18,000 bases of DNA, taken from positions 1 through 18,000 of the forward strand of contig JANLQP010000295.1 in assembly GCA_031367895.1 (NCBI GenBank), given 5' to 3'. Shown here in pieces: positions 1-7,994 of this stretch. The notes beneath the pieces are model-generated. The model was not told the DNA's origin and did not search any database. It was given only the letters and a program-made list of their open reading frames with translations. Numbering within the stretch: the stretch's first letter is position 1; each line of letters begins with the position of its first letter. Made by a program: the position numbers and the translations under genes. The DNA comes from Ga0077555 sp031367895 (lineage in GTDB: Bacteria > Pseudomonadota > Alphaproteobacteria > Rhizobiales > Hyphomicrobiaceae).

Positions 1-938
1 GCGGTGCTGCCGATCCGCGCAAGCGCGGTGCCCAGCGCCGCCGTGCTCCACATCCGGCACTGCCGTTCGAACACGGCGCGCTGCTTGAAGTGCAGCGGCG
101 GCCGCATCTGGCGGACCAGGTCCTCCATCGAACGGCCGGTATCGAGGCCAGTGCGGGCCTTCTGCAGGCGCTGGAAATGCCGTTGCGCCATCAGGATGAG
201 CAATTGCGGGCTTTCGCCGGAGGCAACCGCGCGATCGCACTCGGCAAGTGCCGTGGTCGCGTCGCCCAACCCCGCGGCATTGAGCACGCGATCGACCGCC
301 AGTTCAGAGGCGTCGCCGACGATGGCATCGATGTGGTCGATGTCGATCGTGCCGCTGCCGGCTGCGAACAATGCCAACTTCTCGAGTTCCGAGCGGGAAA
401 CGCCGCGGTCGGCGCCGAGGCGTGCGGTAAGTTCCTCGCGGGCTTCCGGCGTGATCTTCAGCTTGGCGGCGCCGAGCACCTCGCCGATCAGGCTCGCGAG
501 CGTTGCGCCTTCGTCGGCATAGCAGCCGACCGCGGCTGCGTTCGGCGATTTCTCGAACAGGCCGCGAAGGCCCTCGTCGGGTCGCAGATTACCGGCTTCG
601 ACGATCAGGACGCCGGCCAGCGCACCGCCTTCCAGCAGCGGCTTCACGGTGGCCGACGTGACCTTGCGGCCGGCCGAGGTGCGCACGATCTTGGAGCAGC
701 CGAACATCGGGATCGTCAGCAGCTCGACCGACAGGCGGTCGGGGTCGTTGTCGAGTTCCGGCTCGTCGATGCGGATGATCTCGCCGGGTGGTTCCTCGAG
801 CGCGGCGAACTGGGCGGCCAGTTTCTGGGCGCGCTCGGAAACCGAGCCGGCATCGGAGCCATACAGCAGGATGGCGCGGAGATTGGGGTCCGGCTTGGCC
901 AGGAATGCGGCGGCGTTCTGCGGCCTGATGGCGACCAA
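1..938 (-). CDS. holA: DNA polymerase III subunit delta (partial, C-terminus beyond left edge)
   Basis: Delta subunit of the DNA polymerase III clamp loader, which opens the beta sliding clamp in the replisome. The reading frame is open for about 312 codons and leaves the window, so roughly the last 30 residues of a usual ~340-residue protein are missing. The translation begins MVAIRPQNAAAFLAKPDPNL and continues into LLYGSDAGSVSERA, typical of the alphaproteobacterial HolA N-terminus; later segments such as LLILMAQRHFQRLQKAR fit the helical C-terminal domain. An in-frame TAA lies three codons upstream, and no ATG or GTG is available between it and the conserved start, so the start is a TTG at 938, preceded by AAGG nine bases upstream. 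It is the last visible gene of the leuS-lptE-holA run, 153 bp after lptE. In relatives this run leads towards the parAB locus, which I cannot see here. Confidence 0.87.
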   Translation of the reverse strand, partial: MVAIRPQNAAAFLAKPDPNLRAILLYGSDAGSVSERAQKLAAQFAALEEPPGEIIRIDEPELDNDPDRLSVELLTIPMFGCSKIVRTSAGRKVTSATVKPLLEGGALAGVLIVEAGNLRPDEGLRGLFEKSPNAAAVGCYADEGATLASLIGEVLGAAKLKITPEAREELTARLGADRGVSRSELEKLALFAAGSGTIDIDHIDAIVGDASELAVDRVLNAAGLGDATTALAECDRAVASGESPQLLILMAQRHFQRLQKARTGLDTGRSMEDLVRQMRPPLHFKQRAVFERQCRMWSTAALGTALARIGST

Positions 939-1091
939 AACGATTTACCTTGGGTGATGACCTGAAGGGTGCGCCCTCGCGGGGAATAGTTCGAACTGGA
1001 TCCGCATGCACGTCGAGTCCATAGTCTCTGAGGTCAGTTCATAGTCTTTCCTCGCGCGCGAACCGGCTGGCGCGCGAACCAGCAATGCCGG

Positions 1092-1670
1092 TTAAACGCG
1101 TGGGTTCGACAGGAATGCGGCAATGCGGCCCTTCAGCTCTTCCGCCATGGTTTTGGCGGCACGGTTAGCAGCGTCATCGCTCGCGCGGACATTCGAGAAG
1201 ACCGAGCGGGACGAGTCGTAGCTGGCGCGCGTATGGCTGGTGCCTTCGAGCAGGATTTTCTTGCTCTCGATATCGATCAGCGTGAACTTGGCGTCGAGAT
1301 TGTAGATTCCGGAAGCCGCATCACCGGTGGTCTTGACGAGCGTCGTACTCACGGACTCCGTCAACAGGATCGTCAAGCGGTAAGCAGGCTTGTCCGCTTC
1401 GCCGCCGCCCGTGTTCTGGAAGATCATTTCGTTGCGGAGACGCTGGCCAGTACGGCTGCCGCCCAACGGGGCGATCTCGACTTTGGCGAGCTTTGCAGCG
1501 AGGCCCGGGTCGGAGCCAATCGACGCGTACATCGGCCGGAAACCGCTGCCATCGGAGCAGCCGCTCAGAAGCGGCGCGGCCATCGCTATTACCGCCAAGC
1601 TACGCCAGATAGCGCGGGCACGAAACCCACGCTTGCCTGAAGACCCGAGGTGCGCGTCACACAACGACAT
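1092..1670 (-). CDS. lptE: LPS-assembly lipoprotein LptE
   Basis: Outer-membrane lipoprotein that plugs the LptD barrel and is needed to insert lipopolysaccharide into the outer leaflet. The 192-residue product has a basic N-terminus, a hydrophobic stretch at about residues 23-35 and a lipobox ending LLSGC with the acylated cysteine at residue 38; the next residues GFRPMY are the usual LptE opening. The ATG at 1670 lies inside the last codons of leuS (14-bp overlap) and has AGAGGA six bases upstream, so the two genes are very probably translationally coupled. LptE is poorly conserved in sequence, and the call rests on the lipobox, the size, the GFRPMY segment and the leuS-lptE-holA order standard in this group. 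Confidence 0.86.
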   Translation of the reverse strand: MSLCDAHLGSSGKRGFRARAIWRSLAVIAMAAPLLSGCSDGSGFRPMYASIGSDPGLAAKLAKVEIAPLGGSRTGQRLRNEMIFQNTGGGEADKPAYRLTILLTESVSTTLVKTTGDAASGIYNLDAKFTLIDIESKKILLEGTSHTRASYDSSRSVFSNVRASDDAANRAAKTMAEELKGRIAAFLSNPRV

Positions 1671-4308
1671 TTACGATCCTCTGCGGTACCACTATGACTT
1701 TTTTGGGTTTTTGCCCCTCGAGAGTCCGTACCACCGGTTCCAACTGCAGCGCCGCGGCCTCAACCTCGTCCTTGCTCGCGGTGCGCGCAATGGTGAGTTC
1801 GGCCCGTCGCTTACCATTCACCTGTACGGCAATGACAACTGTATCGTCAACGAGCAACGCCGGGTCGGCCTTCGGCCACGGCTGTTCTGTCAACAGGGTG
1901 TTGTATCCGAGCCTCGCCCAGGCCTCTTCTCCCAGGTGCGGCATCATGGGGCCGAGCATCTGCACCAGCAGTTCGCCAGCCTCGCGGATGGCCCAGGCGC
2001 CTCCCGGCTGTGCCGAGACGTCCGATCCGGACTTTGGCAGCGCCGCCGATAGCGCATTCGACAGCTCGTAAAGTTGGGCGACGGCGACGTTGAAGCGCAG
2101 TGCCTCGATATTGCGGCCGACACTATCCAGCGCCTTATGCGCGGCACGGCGCAGCTCGATTGCCTCGGGTCCGAACGCTTGGGGCCTGGCCAAGCCCTTC
2201 TTGGCGCCTTTTTCCAGCACGTCGTCGATGGTGCGCCAGACGCGTTGGATGAAACGGCCCGCGCCGGCGACGCCGGCTTCAGTCCAGATCACGTCGCGGT
2301 CCGGCGGGCTGTCCGAGAGCATGAACCAGCGGGCGCAGTCGGCGCCATAGTGAGCGATGATGTCGTCGGGATCGACCAGGTTTTTCCGGGACTTGGACAT
2401 TTTCTCGATGGCGCCGATGACGGCGGGCTCGCCAGTCGCTATCTCGGTCGCCTTGCGTGCCTCGCCTTCGCCCTCGAACGTAACCTCAGTCGGCAGCAAC
2501 CAGGCACCGGACGCCGAGCGGTATGTCTCATGCACGACCATGCCTTGCGTGAACAACGCTGCGAACGGCTCGCGCAGGTTCTTGCCGCCGGCGTGGCCGG
2601 TCTCGCCCATGGCGCGGTAGAAGAAGCGCGAATAGAGCAAATGCAGGATCGCGTGCTCGATGCCGCCGATGTACTGGTCGACGGGCATCCAGTAGTCGAG
2701 CGCAGCTCGATCGGTCGGTGTCTTGGCGTCGGGCGCCGTGAAACGCGCGAAATACCAGGAACTGTCGACGAAGGTGTCCATGGTGTCGGTTTCGCGTGTC
2801 GCCGGCTTGGCGCACTGCGGGCACGCCACGTGCTTCCAGGTCGGGTGCCGGTCGAGCGGGTTGCCCGGCTGGTCGAACGTTGCGTCGTCCGGCAACACGA
2901 CCGGTAGATCCTTCGCCGGTACCGGGACGATGCCGCAGTCCTTGCAATGGACGACCGGGATCGGGCAGCCCCAATAGCGCTGGCGCGAGAGGCCCCAATC
3001 ACGCAGGCGGAAGTTGACCTTGCGGTCTGAGATTGGGTTGCCGGCCAATTTCTCCTTCCCCAACCGATTGGCCACCTCGTCGAAGGCCCGCTCGGGCGAG
3101 AGGCCGTCGAGGAACTTCGAGTTGATCATGACGCCATCGTCAAGAAAGGCATTGCCCTCTTGGATCTTGGCGATCGTCTTGCCGCGCAACGGTTCATCCT
3201 TCGGCGCGACGACGGGGATGATGGGCAGGCCGTACTTCTCAGCAAACTCGATGTCGCGCTGATCGTGCGCCGGGCAACCGAAGATGGCGCCGGTTCCGTA
3301 GTCCATCAGGACGAAGTTGGCGACGTAGACCGGCACCTGCCAATTAGGATCAAAGGGGTGTACGGCTTTGATGCCGGTATCGTAGCCTTTCTTCTCGGCC
3401 TTCTCGATGTCGGCCAGCGACGTGCCCATGCGGCGGCATTCGTCGCAGAAGGCGGCTAGTTTCGGGTCCTTGGCGGCAGCCGCCTTGGCCAGCGGATGAT
3501 CCGGCGCGATCGCCATGAACGAGGCGCCGAACAGCGTATCGGGGCGCGTGGTAAAGATTTCCAGTTCGTCGTGGCCGTTGGGCGCCGTATCCGCCACCAG
3601 CCTCCAGCGCAGCATCAGGCCTTCGGATCGGCCGATCCAGTTCGCCTGCATCAGGCGCACTTTTTCCGGCCATTTCTCCAGCGTTTTCAGAGAGTCGAGC
3701 AGGTCCTGGCTGTATGCGGTGATCTTGAACGCCCATTGCTCGAGATCGCGCTGCTCGACGAGCGCGCCCGAACGCCAGCCGCGGCCGTCGATCACCTGTT
3801 CGTTGGCGAGCACGGTGTTGTCGACGGGGTCCCAGTTCACCTTGGCCTTACGGCGGTAGGCAAGACCCTTCGCCCGCATGTCCAGGAACACATGCTGCTG
3901 GTGCACGTAATAGCTCGGATCGCAGGTGGCGATCTCGCGGCTCCAGTCCAACGACAGGCCCATGGACTTGAGCTGCGCCTTCATGGCGGCGATATTCTGG
4001 TACGTCCATTCCTTAGGGTGGGTCTTGCGCTCCATGGCGGCGTTTTCGGCCGGCATGCCGAAGGCGTCCCAGCCCATGGGATGGAGCACGTTGAAGCCCA
4101 TCGCCCGCTTGGTGCGGGCCAGCACGTCGCCCATCGTGTAGTTGCGGACGTGCCCCATATGGATGCGCCCCGATGGATAGGGGAACATTTCCAGCACGTA
4201 GCATTTCGGCTTCGACGTATCGGTCGCCGTGCGGAAGGTACCCTTGTCCTCCCACACCTTCTGCCAGTGCTTTTCGCGCTCGGGCGCGTTGTATCGTTCG
4301 GTTGCCAT
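1657..4308 (-). CDS. leuS: Leucyl-tRNA synthetase
   Basis: Class I aminoacyl-tRNA synthetase that charges tRNA-Leu in the cytoplasm. At 883 residues it has the usual bacterial length. The ATP-binding signature HMGH is at residues 50-53 and KMSKS at 636-640. The CP1 editing domain is intact: TTRPDT at 253-258 and GCPAHDQRD with the conserved aspartate at 349. Zinc-type cysteine pairs are seen at 455/458 and 496/499. The C-terminal half carries the anticodon-binding helical region and a final PQRIVNVVV. The start ATG at 4308 begins MATERYNAPEREKHWQ, a normal LeuRS N-terminus; the ribosome-binding site is weak. It heads the leuS-lptE-holA operon and its stop overlaps the lptE start. Several long open frames on the opposite strand are shadows of this gene. 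Confidence 0.98.
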   Translation of the reverse strand: MATERYNAPEREKHWQKVWEDKGTFRTATDTSKPKCYVLEMFPYPSGRIHMGHVRNYTMGDVLARTKRAMGFNVLHPMGWDAFGMPAENAAMERKTHPKEWTYQNIAAMKAQLKSMGLSLDWSREIATCDPSYYVHQQHVFLDMRAKGLAYRRKAKVNWDPVDNTVLANEQVIDGRGWRSGALVEQRDLEQWAFKITAYSQDLLDSLKTLEKWPEKVRLMQANWIGRSEGLMLRWRLVADTAPNGHDELEIFTTRPDTLFGASFMAIAPDHPLAKAAAAKDPKLAAFCDECRRMGTSLADIEKAEKKGYDTGIKAVHPFDPNWQVPVYVANFVLMDYGTGAIFGCPAHDQRDIEFAEKYGLPIIPVVAPKDEPLRGKTIAKIQEGNAFLDDGVMINSKFLDGLSPERAFDEVANRLGKEKLAGNPISDRKVNFRLRDWGLSRQRYWGCPIPVVHCKDCGIVPVPAKDLPVVLPDDATFDQPGNPLDRHPTWKHVACPQCAKPATRETDTMDTFVDSSWYFARFTAPDAKTPTDRAALDYWMPVDQYIGGIEHAILHLLYSRFFYRAMGETGHAGGKNLREPFAALFTQGMVVHETYRSASGAWLLPTEVTFEGEGEARKATEIATGEPAVIGAIEKMSKSRKNLVDPDDIIAHYGADCARWFMLSDSPPDRDVIWTEAGVAGAGRFIQRVWRTIDDVLEKGAKKGLARPQAFGPEAIELRRAAHKALDSVGRNIEALRFNVAVAQLYELSNALSAALPKSGSDVSAQPGGAWAIREAGELLVQMLGPMMPHLGEEAWARLGYNTLLTEQPWPKADPALLVDDTVVIAVQVNGKRRAELTIARTASKDEVEAAALQLEPVVRTLEGQKPKKVIVVPQRIVNVVV

Positions 4309-4434
4309 GGTGTTCTCTACGATTGCCCTTCAGCTGCCCACTTGCGCAGCCGGGCGTTATCCCAGGTTTGATTGGTAAAGAGCCCGAAAGGGGCCGGAGG
4401 GTCAAGCGTTCGGGCGTTTGGGGCCCGATCGGAG
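4309..4434. other. Intergenic upstream of leuS, before the palindrome array
   Basis: Together with the palindrome array this makes a 317-bp gap between leuS and the Fic gene. This first part should contain the leuS promoter and leader, read on the minus strand, but I see no convincing -35/-10 pair. The short reading frames crossing it come from the palindromes and do not resemble a protein family. Confidence 0.4.
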
Positions 4435-4608
4435 CATGTCGATGGCATCGACATCGAGGCCTGGACATGTCGATGAAACGCGGAAACGTCGACATGGGTC
4501 GAAGAACATGTCGACGGCATCGACATACATGAGCTACCATGTCGATGAAACGCGATTTCGTCGACATGAGCCCCGATCGATGTCGGTGATTCCAAGAATC
4601 ATCGACAT
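4435..4608. repeat. Tandem 72-bp array of five TCGACAT palindromes upstream of the Fic gene
   Basis: Five palindromes share the half-site ATGTCGA/TCGACAT. P1 is 4436-4454 (ATGTCGATGGCATCGACAT, 9-bp arms around one base). P2 is 4466-4496 (10-bp arms with one G-T pair). P3 is 4508-4526 (P1 with one change). P4 is 4538-4568 (13-bp arms with one G-T pair). P5 is 4580-4608 (13-bp arms, CAA loop). P1-P2 and P3-P4 are two copies of one unit exactly 72 bp apart; P5 is a divergent half copy. The last hairpin ends 17 bases before the Fic start. Possible roles are an operator for the C-terminal domain of the Fic protein, a transcript structure controlling its translation, or a family of extragenic repeats. 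The sequence does not decide between these. Confidence 0.9.
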
Positions 4609-4625
4609 TCATCAAGTGAGTAACA

Positions 4626-5726
4626 ATGTTCAATCCAGCGATGCCACACAACGATCTTCCTTCGTTGCCACCGAGAGTTGAGTTGGAGACAAAAGAGATC
4701 CTGAAAAAGTGTATTGGCGCTCGGACTGCATTGGCTGAGCTCCGCCTCGCAGGGCAACTCATACCTGATCAGACAGTCCTAAGCTCGATCGCACTCCTTG
4801 AGGCCAAGGTCAGTTCCGAGATCGAGAACATTGTAACGACTAACGATACGCTGTTCCAAGAGGCGAGCTTTGCCGGTGTCACTGCCGATCCGGCTGCCAA
4901 AGAGGCAGTCAGAAATCGATCGGCGCTCTATGCAGGACTGGACGCGCTTAAGACTCGACCAATTTCCGCACGACTTGCGGTCGAGATCTGCCGGCACGTT
5001 AAGGGCATCGACCTCGACCTTCGGGCGACGCCGGGCGTAGCCTTGCGAAACGCTGCTACTCGCGAGATCGTCTACACACCACCCGAAGGACAGGTGCTCA
5101 TCCAAGACCTACTCACCAATTGGGAGAAATTCATCAACCTGCCCAGCGATCTCGATCCAGTCATTCGCATGGCAGTGCAGCACTATCAGTTCGAAGCAAT
5201 CCACCCCTTCCCTGATGGAAACGGTCGAACTGGCCGCATCTTGAACGTCCTCTGTCTGATCCAAGACAAACTCCTGGATCTGCCCGTCCTCTTCCTCAGC
5301 CGGCATATACTGGCCACACGCAGCGACTACTATCGCTTGCTCGGTGATGTGACCAAGCATGGCGCCTGGCTGCCCTGGCTTTCATACATGCTAGAAGCCG
5401 TCGAGCAGACGGCAATCTGGACCAGTCACAAAATCAGAGCGATCCGGCTGCTGATGGACAACACATCCGAGCACGTGCGCCAAACCACTAAGATCTATTC
5501 ACGGGAAATGATCGAACTCATCTTCGCCCAGCCATATTGCCGGATAGAGAACATGGTCGAGCACGGGATTGCCAAGCGGCAAACGGCATCAAAGTATCTA
5601 CAAATCATGCGTGACAATGGAGTGCTTTGGGAGCTTCCGCGCCTGGGTAATCCCGACAAAGTCTTCGTGAACGTTCGTTATCGCGAGTTGCTAGGAAGTG
5701 AACACAACACCGTTGAGCCGTTCTAG
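4626..5726 (+). CDS. Fic family protein (class II, AMPylator-type) with C-terminal winged-helix-like region
   Basis: Fic enzymes transfer AMP, or another nucleotide part, to a hydroxyl on a target protein, or remove it. The complete Fic motif HPFPDGNGRTGR is at residues 193-204, with catalytic histidine 193 and a flap region around 147-160. An N-terminal inhibitory helix motif of the form S-x-x-x-E-N is at 63-68 (SSEIEN preceded by V), which places it in class II: self-inhibited and expected to be regulated. The Fic_N-type domain covers about 1-90, the Fic core about 110-265, and residues 285-350 look like a DNA-binding winged helix. Length (366) is normal for this architecture. An in-frame TGA lies three codons upstream of the ATG at 4626; the ribosome-binding site AAGTGAG is weak. 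It is preceded by the palindrome array and followed 45 bp later by a sirtuin gene. Its base composition looks lower in GC than leuS and guaB, suggesting acquisition. The target protein is unknown. Confidence 0.92.
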   Translation: MFNPAMPHNDLPSLPPRVELETKEILKKCIGARTALAELRLAGQLIPDQTVLSSIALLEAKVSSEIENIVTTNDTLFQEASFAGVTADPAAKEAVRNRSALYAGLDALKTRPISARLAVEICRHVKGIDLDLRATPGVALRNAATREIVYTPPEGQVLIQDLLTNWEKFINLPSDLDPVIRMAVQHYQFEAIHPFPDGNGRTGRILNVLCLIQDKLLDLPVLFLSRHILATRSDYYRLLGDVTKHGAWLPWLSYMLEAVEQTAIWTSHKIRAIRLLMDNTSEHVRQTTKIYSREMIELIFAQPYCRIENMVEHGIAKRQTASKYLQIMRDNGVLWELPRLGNPDKVFVNVRYRELLGSEHNTVEPF

Positions 5727-5740
5727 CTAGCCAACCCAAC

Positions 5741-5758
5741 ACACAGAGCTGTCTGTGT
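5741..5758. other. Small hairpin between the Fic and sirtuin genes
   Basis: ACACAGA and TCTGTGT form a perfect 7-bp stem around a 4-base loop, between the Fic stop and the sirtuin ribosome-binding site. No T-run follows, so it is not a standard intrinsic terminator. It may affect read-through or be chance. Confidence 0.4.
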
Positions 5759-5771
5759 CAGGAGGCCACTC

Positions 5772-6518
5772 ATGTCGGGCGTCGAAGATCTGCAGCGCAT
5801 GATCGGTGCTGCACGCCGCATCGTCGCCTTCACCGGCGCCGGCATCTCGACGGAGTCCGGGATTCCCGACTATCGCTCGCCGGGTGGTATCTGGACCAAG
5901 TACCGGCCGATCGAGTTCGGCGATTTCATCGCATCGGAGGAGTTGCGCCAGGAGTCCTGGCGGCGCAAGTTCGCCACCGACGAGATGATGCGCAAGGCGA
6001 GCCCGAACGCCGGTCACCGGGCGCTCGCCCGCCTCGCCGAACAGGGCAAATTGATCGCGATCATCACGCAGAACATCGACGGGCTGCATCAAGTCTCGGG
6101 TATTCCGGACGAGAAGATCATCGAGCTGCACGGCAACGCCACCTATGCCAGCTGCCTCGAGTGCAAGCGTCGTTACGAACTGGAATGGGTGCAGAAGATC
6201 TTTGCGAACGGCGAGAAGCTGCCCATCTGCACGGTGTGCCACGGCATGATCAAGACGGCGACCATCTCGTTCGGGCAGTCGATGCCGGACGCCGAGATGG
6301 AGCGGGCGCGGGACGCGGCCTTGGATGCCGATCTGATGATCACGATCGGGTCGTCGCTGGTGGTCTATCCGGCGGCGGGATTTCCAATCATGGCCAAGCG
6401 CAATGGCGCGCGCTACGTCATCATCAACCGCGATCCGACCGACCAGGACGACATCGCAGATCTGACGATCAACGCCGAAATAGGCGCGACATTGAGCAAG
6501 GCCGTGGGCGTGAATTGA
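5772..6518 (+). CDS. NAD-dependent protein deacylase, Sir2/CobB family
   Basis: Sirtuin that removes acyl groups from lysines using NAD+, releasing nicotinamide and O-acyl-ADP-ribose; cytoplasmic. The 248-residue protein is complete: NAD-binding GAGISTESGIPDYR at 22-35, TQNIDGLH at 99-106, catalytic histidine 120 in ELHGN, and a structural zinc site with cysteines 128, 131, 153 and 156. GSSLVVYPAA at 193-202 is very like the Thermotoga Sir2. The tyrosine/arginine pair that marks class III desuccinylases is not seen after GIPDYR, so a general deacetylase is more likely. The start is well supported by AGGAGG six bases before the ATG. It lies 45 bp after the Fic gene on the same strand and may be co-transcribed with it, although the gene pairs are not known to act together. 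Confidence 0.95.
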   Translation: MSGVEDLQRMIGAARRIVAFTGAGISTESGIPDYRSPGGIWTKYRPIEFGDFIASEELRQESWRRKFATDEMMRKASPNAGHRALARLAEQGKLIAIITQNIDGLHQVSGIPDEKIIELHGNATYASCLECKRRYELEWVQKIFANGEKLPICTVCHGMIKTATISFGQSMPDAEMERARDAALDADLMITIGSSLVVYPAAGFPIMAKRNGARYVIINRDPTDQDDIADLTINAEIGATLSKAVGVN

Positions 6519-6582
6519 GGGTGTCTTTCCACGCGGTCGTGCGACGTCCGCTGTCTACCGGACTCGACCGGCCGCGCCGCGA

Positions 6583-6888
6583 TCATTTGCGCTGGAACCA
6601 TGTCGAAACTCGTTCCCGCAGTGATCGAGGGCGGAACAATCCCACCAAAAGCAATAGGATCACCGCGCCAACGAGAGCAACAACGGCCTTGTTCAGGATT
6701 GGATTGCCCAGATTGACGGTCAGCCGCATCCATTGAAACAGCCAACTGCCGACATAGGCACCAACCAAGCCGACAATAACGTCGCCGATGATGCCATAGC
6801 CGCTGCCACGCATCACCAGCCCAGCCAACCATCCGACGACACCGCCGACAAGCAAGGTGACCAGGAGAGACTCGCTACCGAAGTTCAT
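6583..6888 (-). CDS. GlsB/YeaQ/YmgE-family stress-response membrane protein
   Basis: Small integral inner-membrane protein (101 residues) of the transglycosylase-associated (GlsB/YeaQ/YmgE) family, often linked to stress or general-stress response but of unknown biochemistry. Three hydrophobic segments are visible at about 5-26, 32-53 and 68-87, with the family's glycine-rich pattern LVGGVVGWLAGLVMRGSGYGIIGD and GLVGAYVGSWL. The C-terminus is short and basic (FRPRSLRERVSTWFQRK). I use the inner ATG at 6888, which matches the family N-terminus and has GGAG eight bases upstream, rather than a more upstream ATG at 6966 whose extra 26 residues look unrelated. It runs opposite to the sirtuin and is divergent from the next gene. 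Confidence 0.85.
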   Translation of the reverse strand: MNFGSESLLVTLLVGGVVGWLAGLVMRGSGYGIIGDVIVGLVGAYVGSWLFQWMRLTVNLGNPILNKAVVALVGAVILLLLVGLFRPRSLRERVSTWFQRK

Positions 6889-7009
6889 CAAAGTCTCCAC
6901 GACAAATCTGCTCGGCCAAAACATCTTGGCCGATGTCGAAACGCACGAAACGGCATAACGTTCCACCCGTGCGCCGAAATCACGCTATGATGATGCAACT
7001 TGGAAAGGG

Positions 7010-7083
7010 TTCAGCGGGATTCAGCGGCTCTCAGACGTGGCGCGATGGCACAGAAATGATATGTAGTGGGGGACATTCAGCGG
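7010..7083. repeat. Three copies of TTCAGCGG before the YggS-type gene
   Basis: TTCAGCGG occurs at 7010-7017, 7020-7027 and 7076-7083, in the leader of the downstream gene. The first two are ten bases apart, about one helical turn. No regulator is known to me for this word, and the last copy overlaps the start of the ribosome-binding region. A weak signal. Confidence 0.3.
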
Positions 7084-7090
7084 ATCAGCC

Positions 7091-7783
7091 GTGAGCAACG
7101 TGAACCAACCTCCACATCCGACCAGTACAGCCGACCGCCTCGCCACCGTTCAGGCGAAAATCGCAGCGGCCGCGAGGTCCGTCGGCCGAGATCCAGCTGC
7201 AGTAACGCTGGTTGCCGTTTCCAAGACGTTCGAGCCGGAGGCGATCCGGCCGGCTCTGGTCGCGGGCCAGCGCGTATTCGGCGAGAACCGGGTACAGGAA
7301 GCGAAAGCCAAGTGGCCGGGGCTGCGCGGTGAGTTCTCCGGCGTCGAGTTGCATCTGATCGGGCCGTTGCAATCGAACAAGGCCAAGGAGGCCGTGGAAC
7401 TGTTCGACGTCATCCATACCGTCGACCGGCCGAAAATCGCCAAAGCGCTTGCCGAAGAGATGGCGCGGCAGGGTCGGCGGCCGAAACTGTTCGTCGAGCT
7501 CAACACGGGCGAGGAACCGCAAAAGGCTGGAATCGCGCCCAAGGAAGCCCAGGCGTTTCTGCGGCACTGCCGGGAAGATCTGCGCCTCGAGATCGCCGGT
7601 CTCATGTGCATTCCGCCACACGACGAGGAACCAGCGGTGCATTTCGCTTTCCTGGCCAAGCTCGCCAAGGAATGCGGCCTCGTTGGCCTCAGCATGGGCA
7701 TGAGTGCCGACTACGAGGCGGCGATCGAGCTTGGCGCCACGCATGTCCGTGTCGGATCTGCGATATTCGGCGTGCGTGAGTGA
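7091..7783 (+). CDS. yggS: PLP homeostasis protein, YggS family
   Basis: Pyridoxal-5-phosphate-binding protein that holds the cofactor and keeps PLP and amino-acid pools balanced; it has no confirmed catalytic activity. The 230-residue product has the fold type III features: LVAVSKTF with the PLP-binding lysine at residue 45, GENRVQEAKAKWP, ELHLIGPLQSNKAKEA, and the final SMGMSADYEAAIELGATHVRVGSAIFG that binds the phosphate. The start is a GTG at 7091 with only a weak GCGGA upstream. In related genomes this gene usually lies close to leuS, as it would here if the Fic-sirtuin-GlsB stretch were removed. Confidence 0.95.
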   Translation: MSNVNQPPHPTSTADRLATVQAKIAAAARSVGRDPAAVTLVAVSKTFEPEAIRPALVAGQRVFGENRVQEAKAKWPGLRGEFSGVELHLIGPLQSNKAKEAVELFDVIHTVDRPKIAKALAEEMARQGRRPKLFVELNTGEEPQKAGIAPKEAQAFLRHCREDLRLEIAGLMCIPPHDEEPAVHFAFLAKLAKECGLVGLSMGMSADYEAAIELGATHVRVGSAIFGVRE

Positions 7784-7994
7784 AGGCCGGCGCGTCACGT
7801 TGCCCTCCGACTGCTGCATGGCCGGAACGCAGAGCTGCCAACTTCCGCTTGTCCCAGAGGTCTGCTAACTATGGTGATGGCTCTGATTCAATGACCACAT
7901 TCGTCTGCGTTACCCACCCCGTGCACCGGACGACCGGCGCGCGCGGTTTCTGCTATCCGATCGACCGCATCAACAGTTCCACAAGGAGATCCGC

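Noticed and set aside
1051..1080. Direct repeat of GCGCGCGAACC between lptE and holA
   Set aside because: Two short copies in a GC-rich spacer are too little to call an element.
1690..4371. Long open frames on the plus strand across leuS
   Set aside because: They are antisense shadows of a well-supported synthetase in GC-rich DNA, with arginine- and glycine-rich translations and no motif.
4435..4608. CRISPR array reading of the palindrome block
   Set aside because: There are only two 72-bp units and a half unit, the units are not direct repeats with unique spacers of constant size, and no cas gene is present.
4317..4681. Small proteins read through the palindrome array on both strands
   Set aside because: The sequence is made of repeated HVDETR/MSMPST-like words caused by the palindromes and resembles no protein family.
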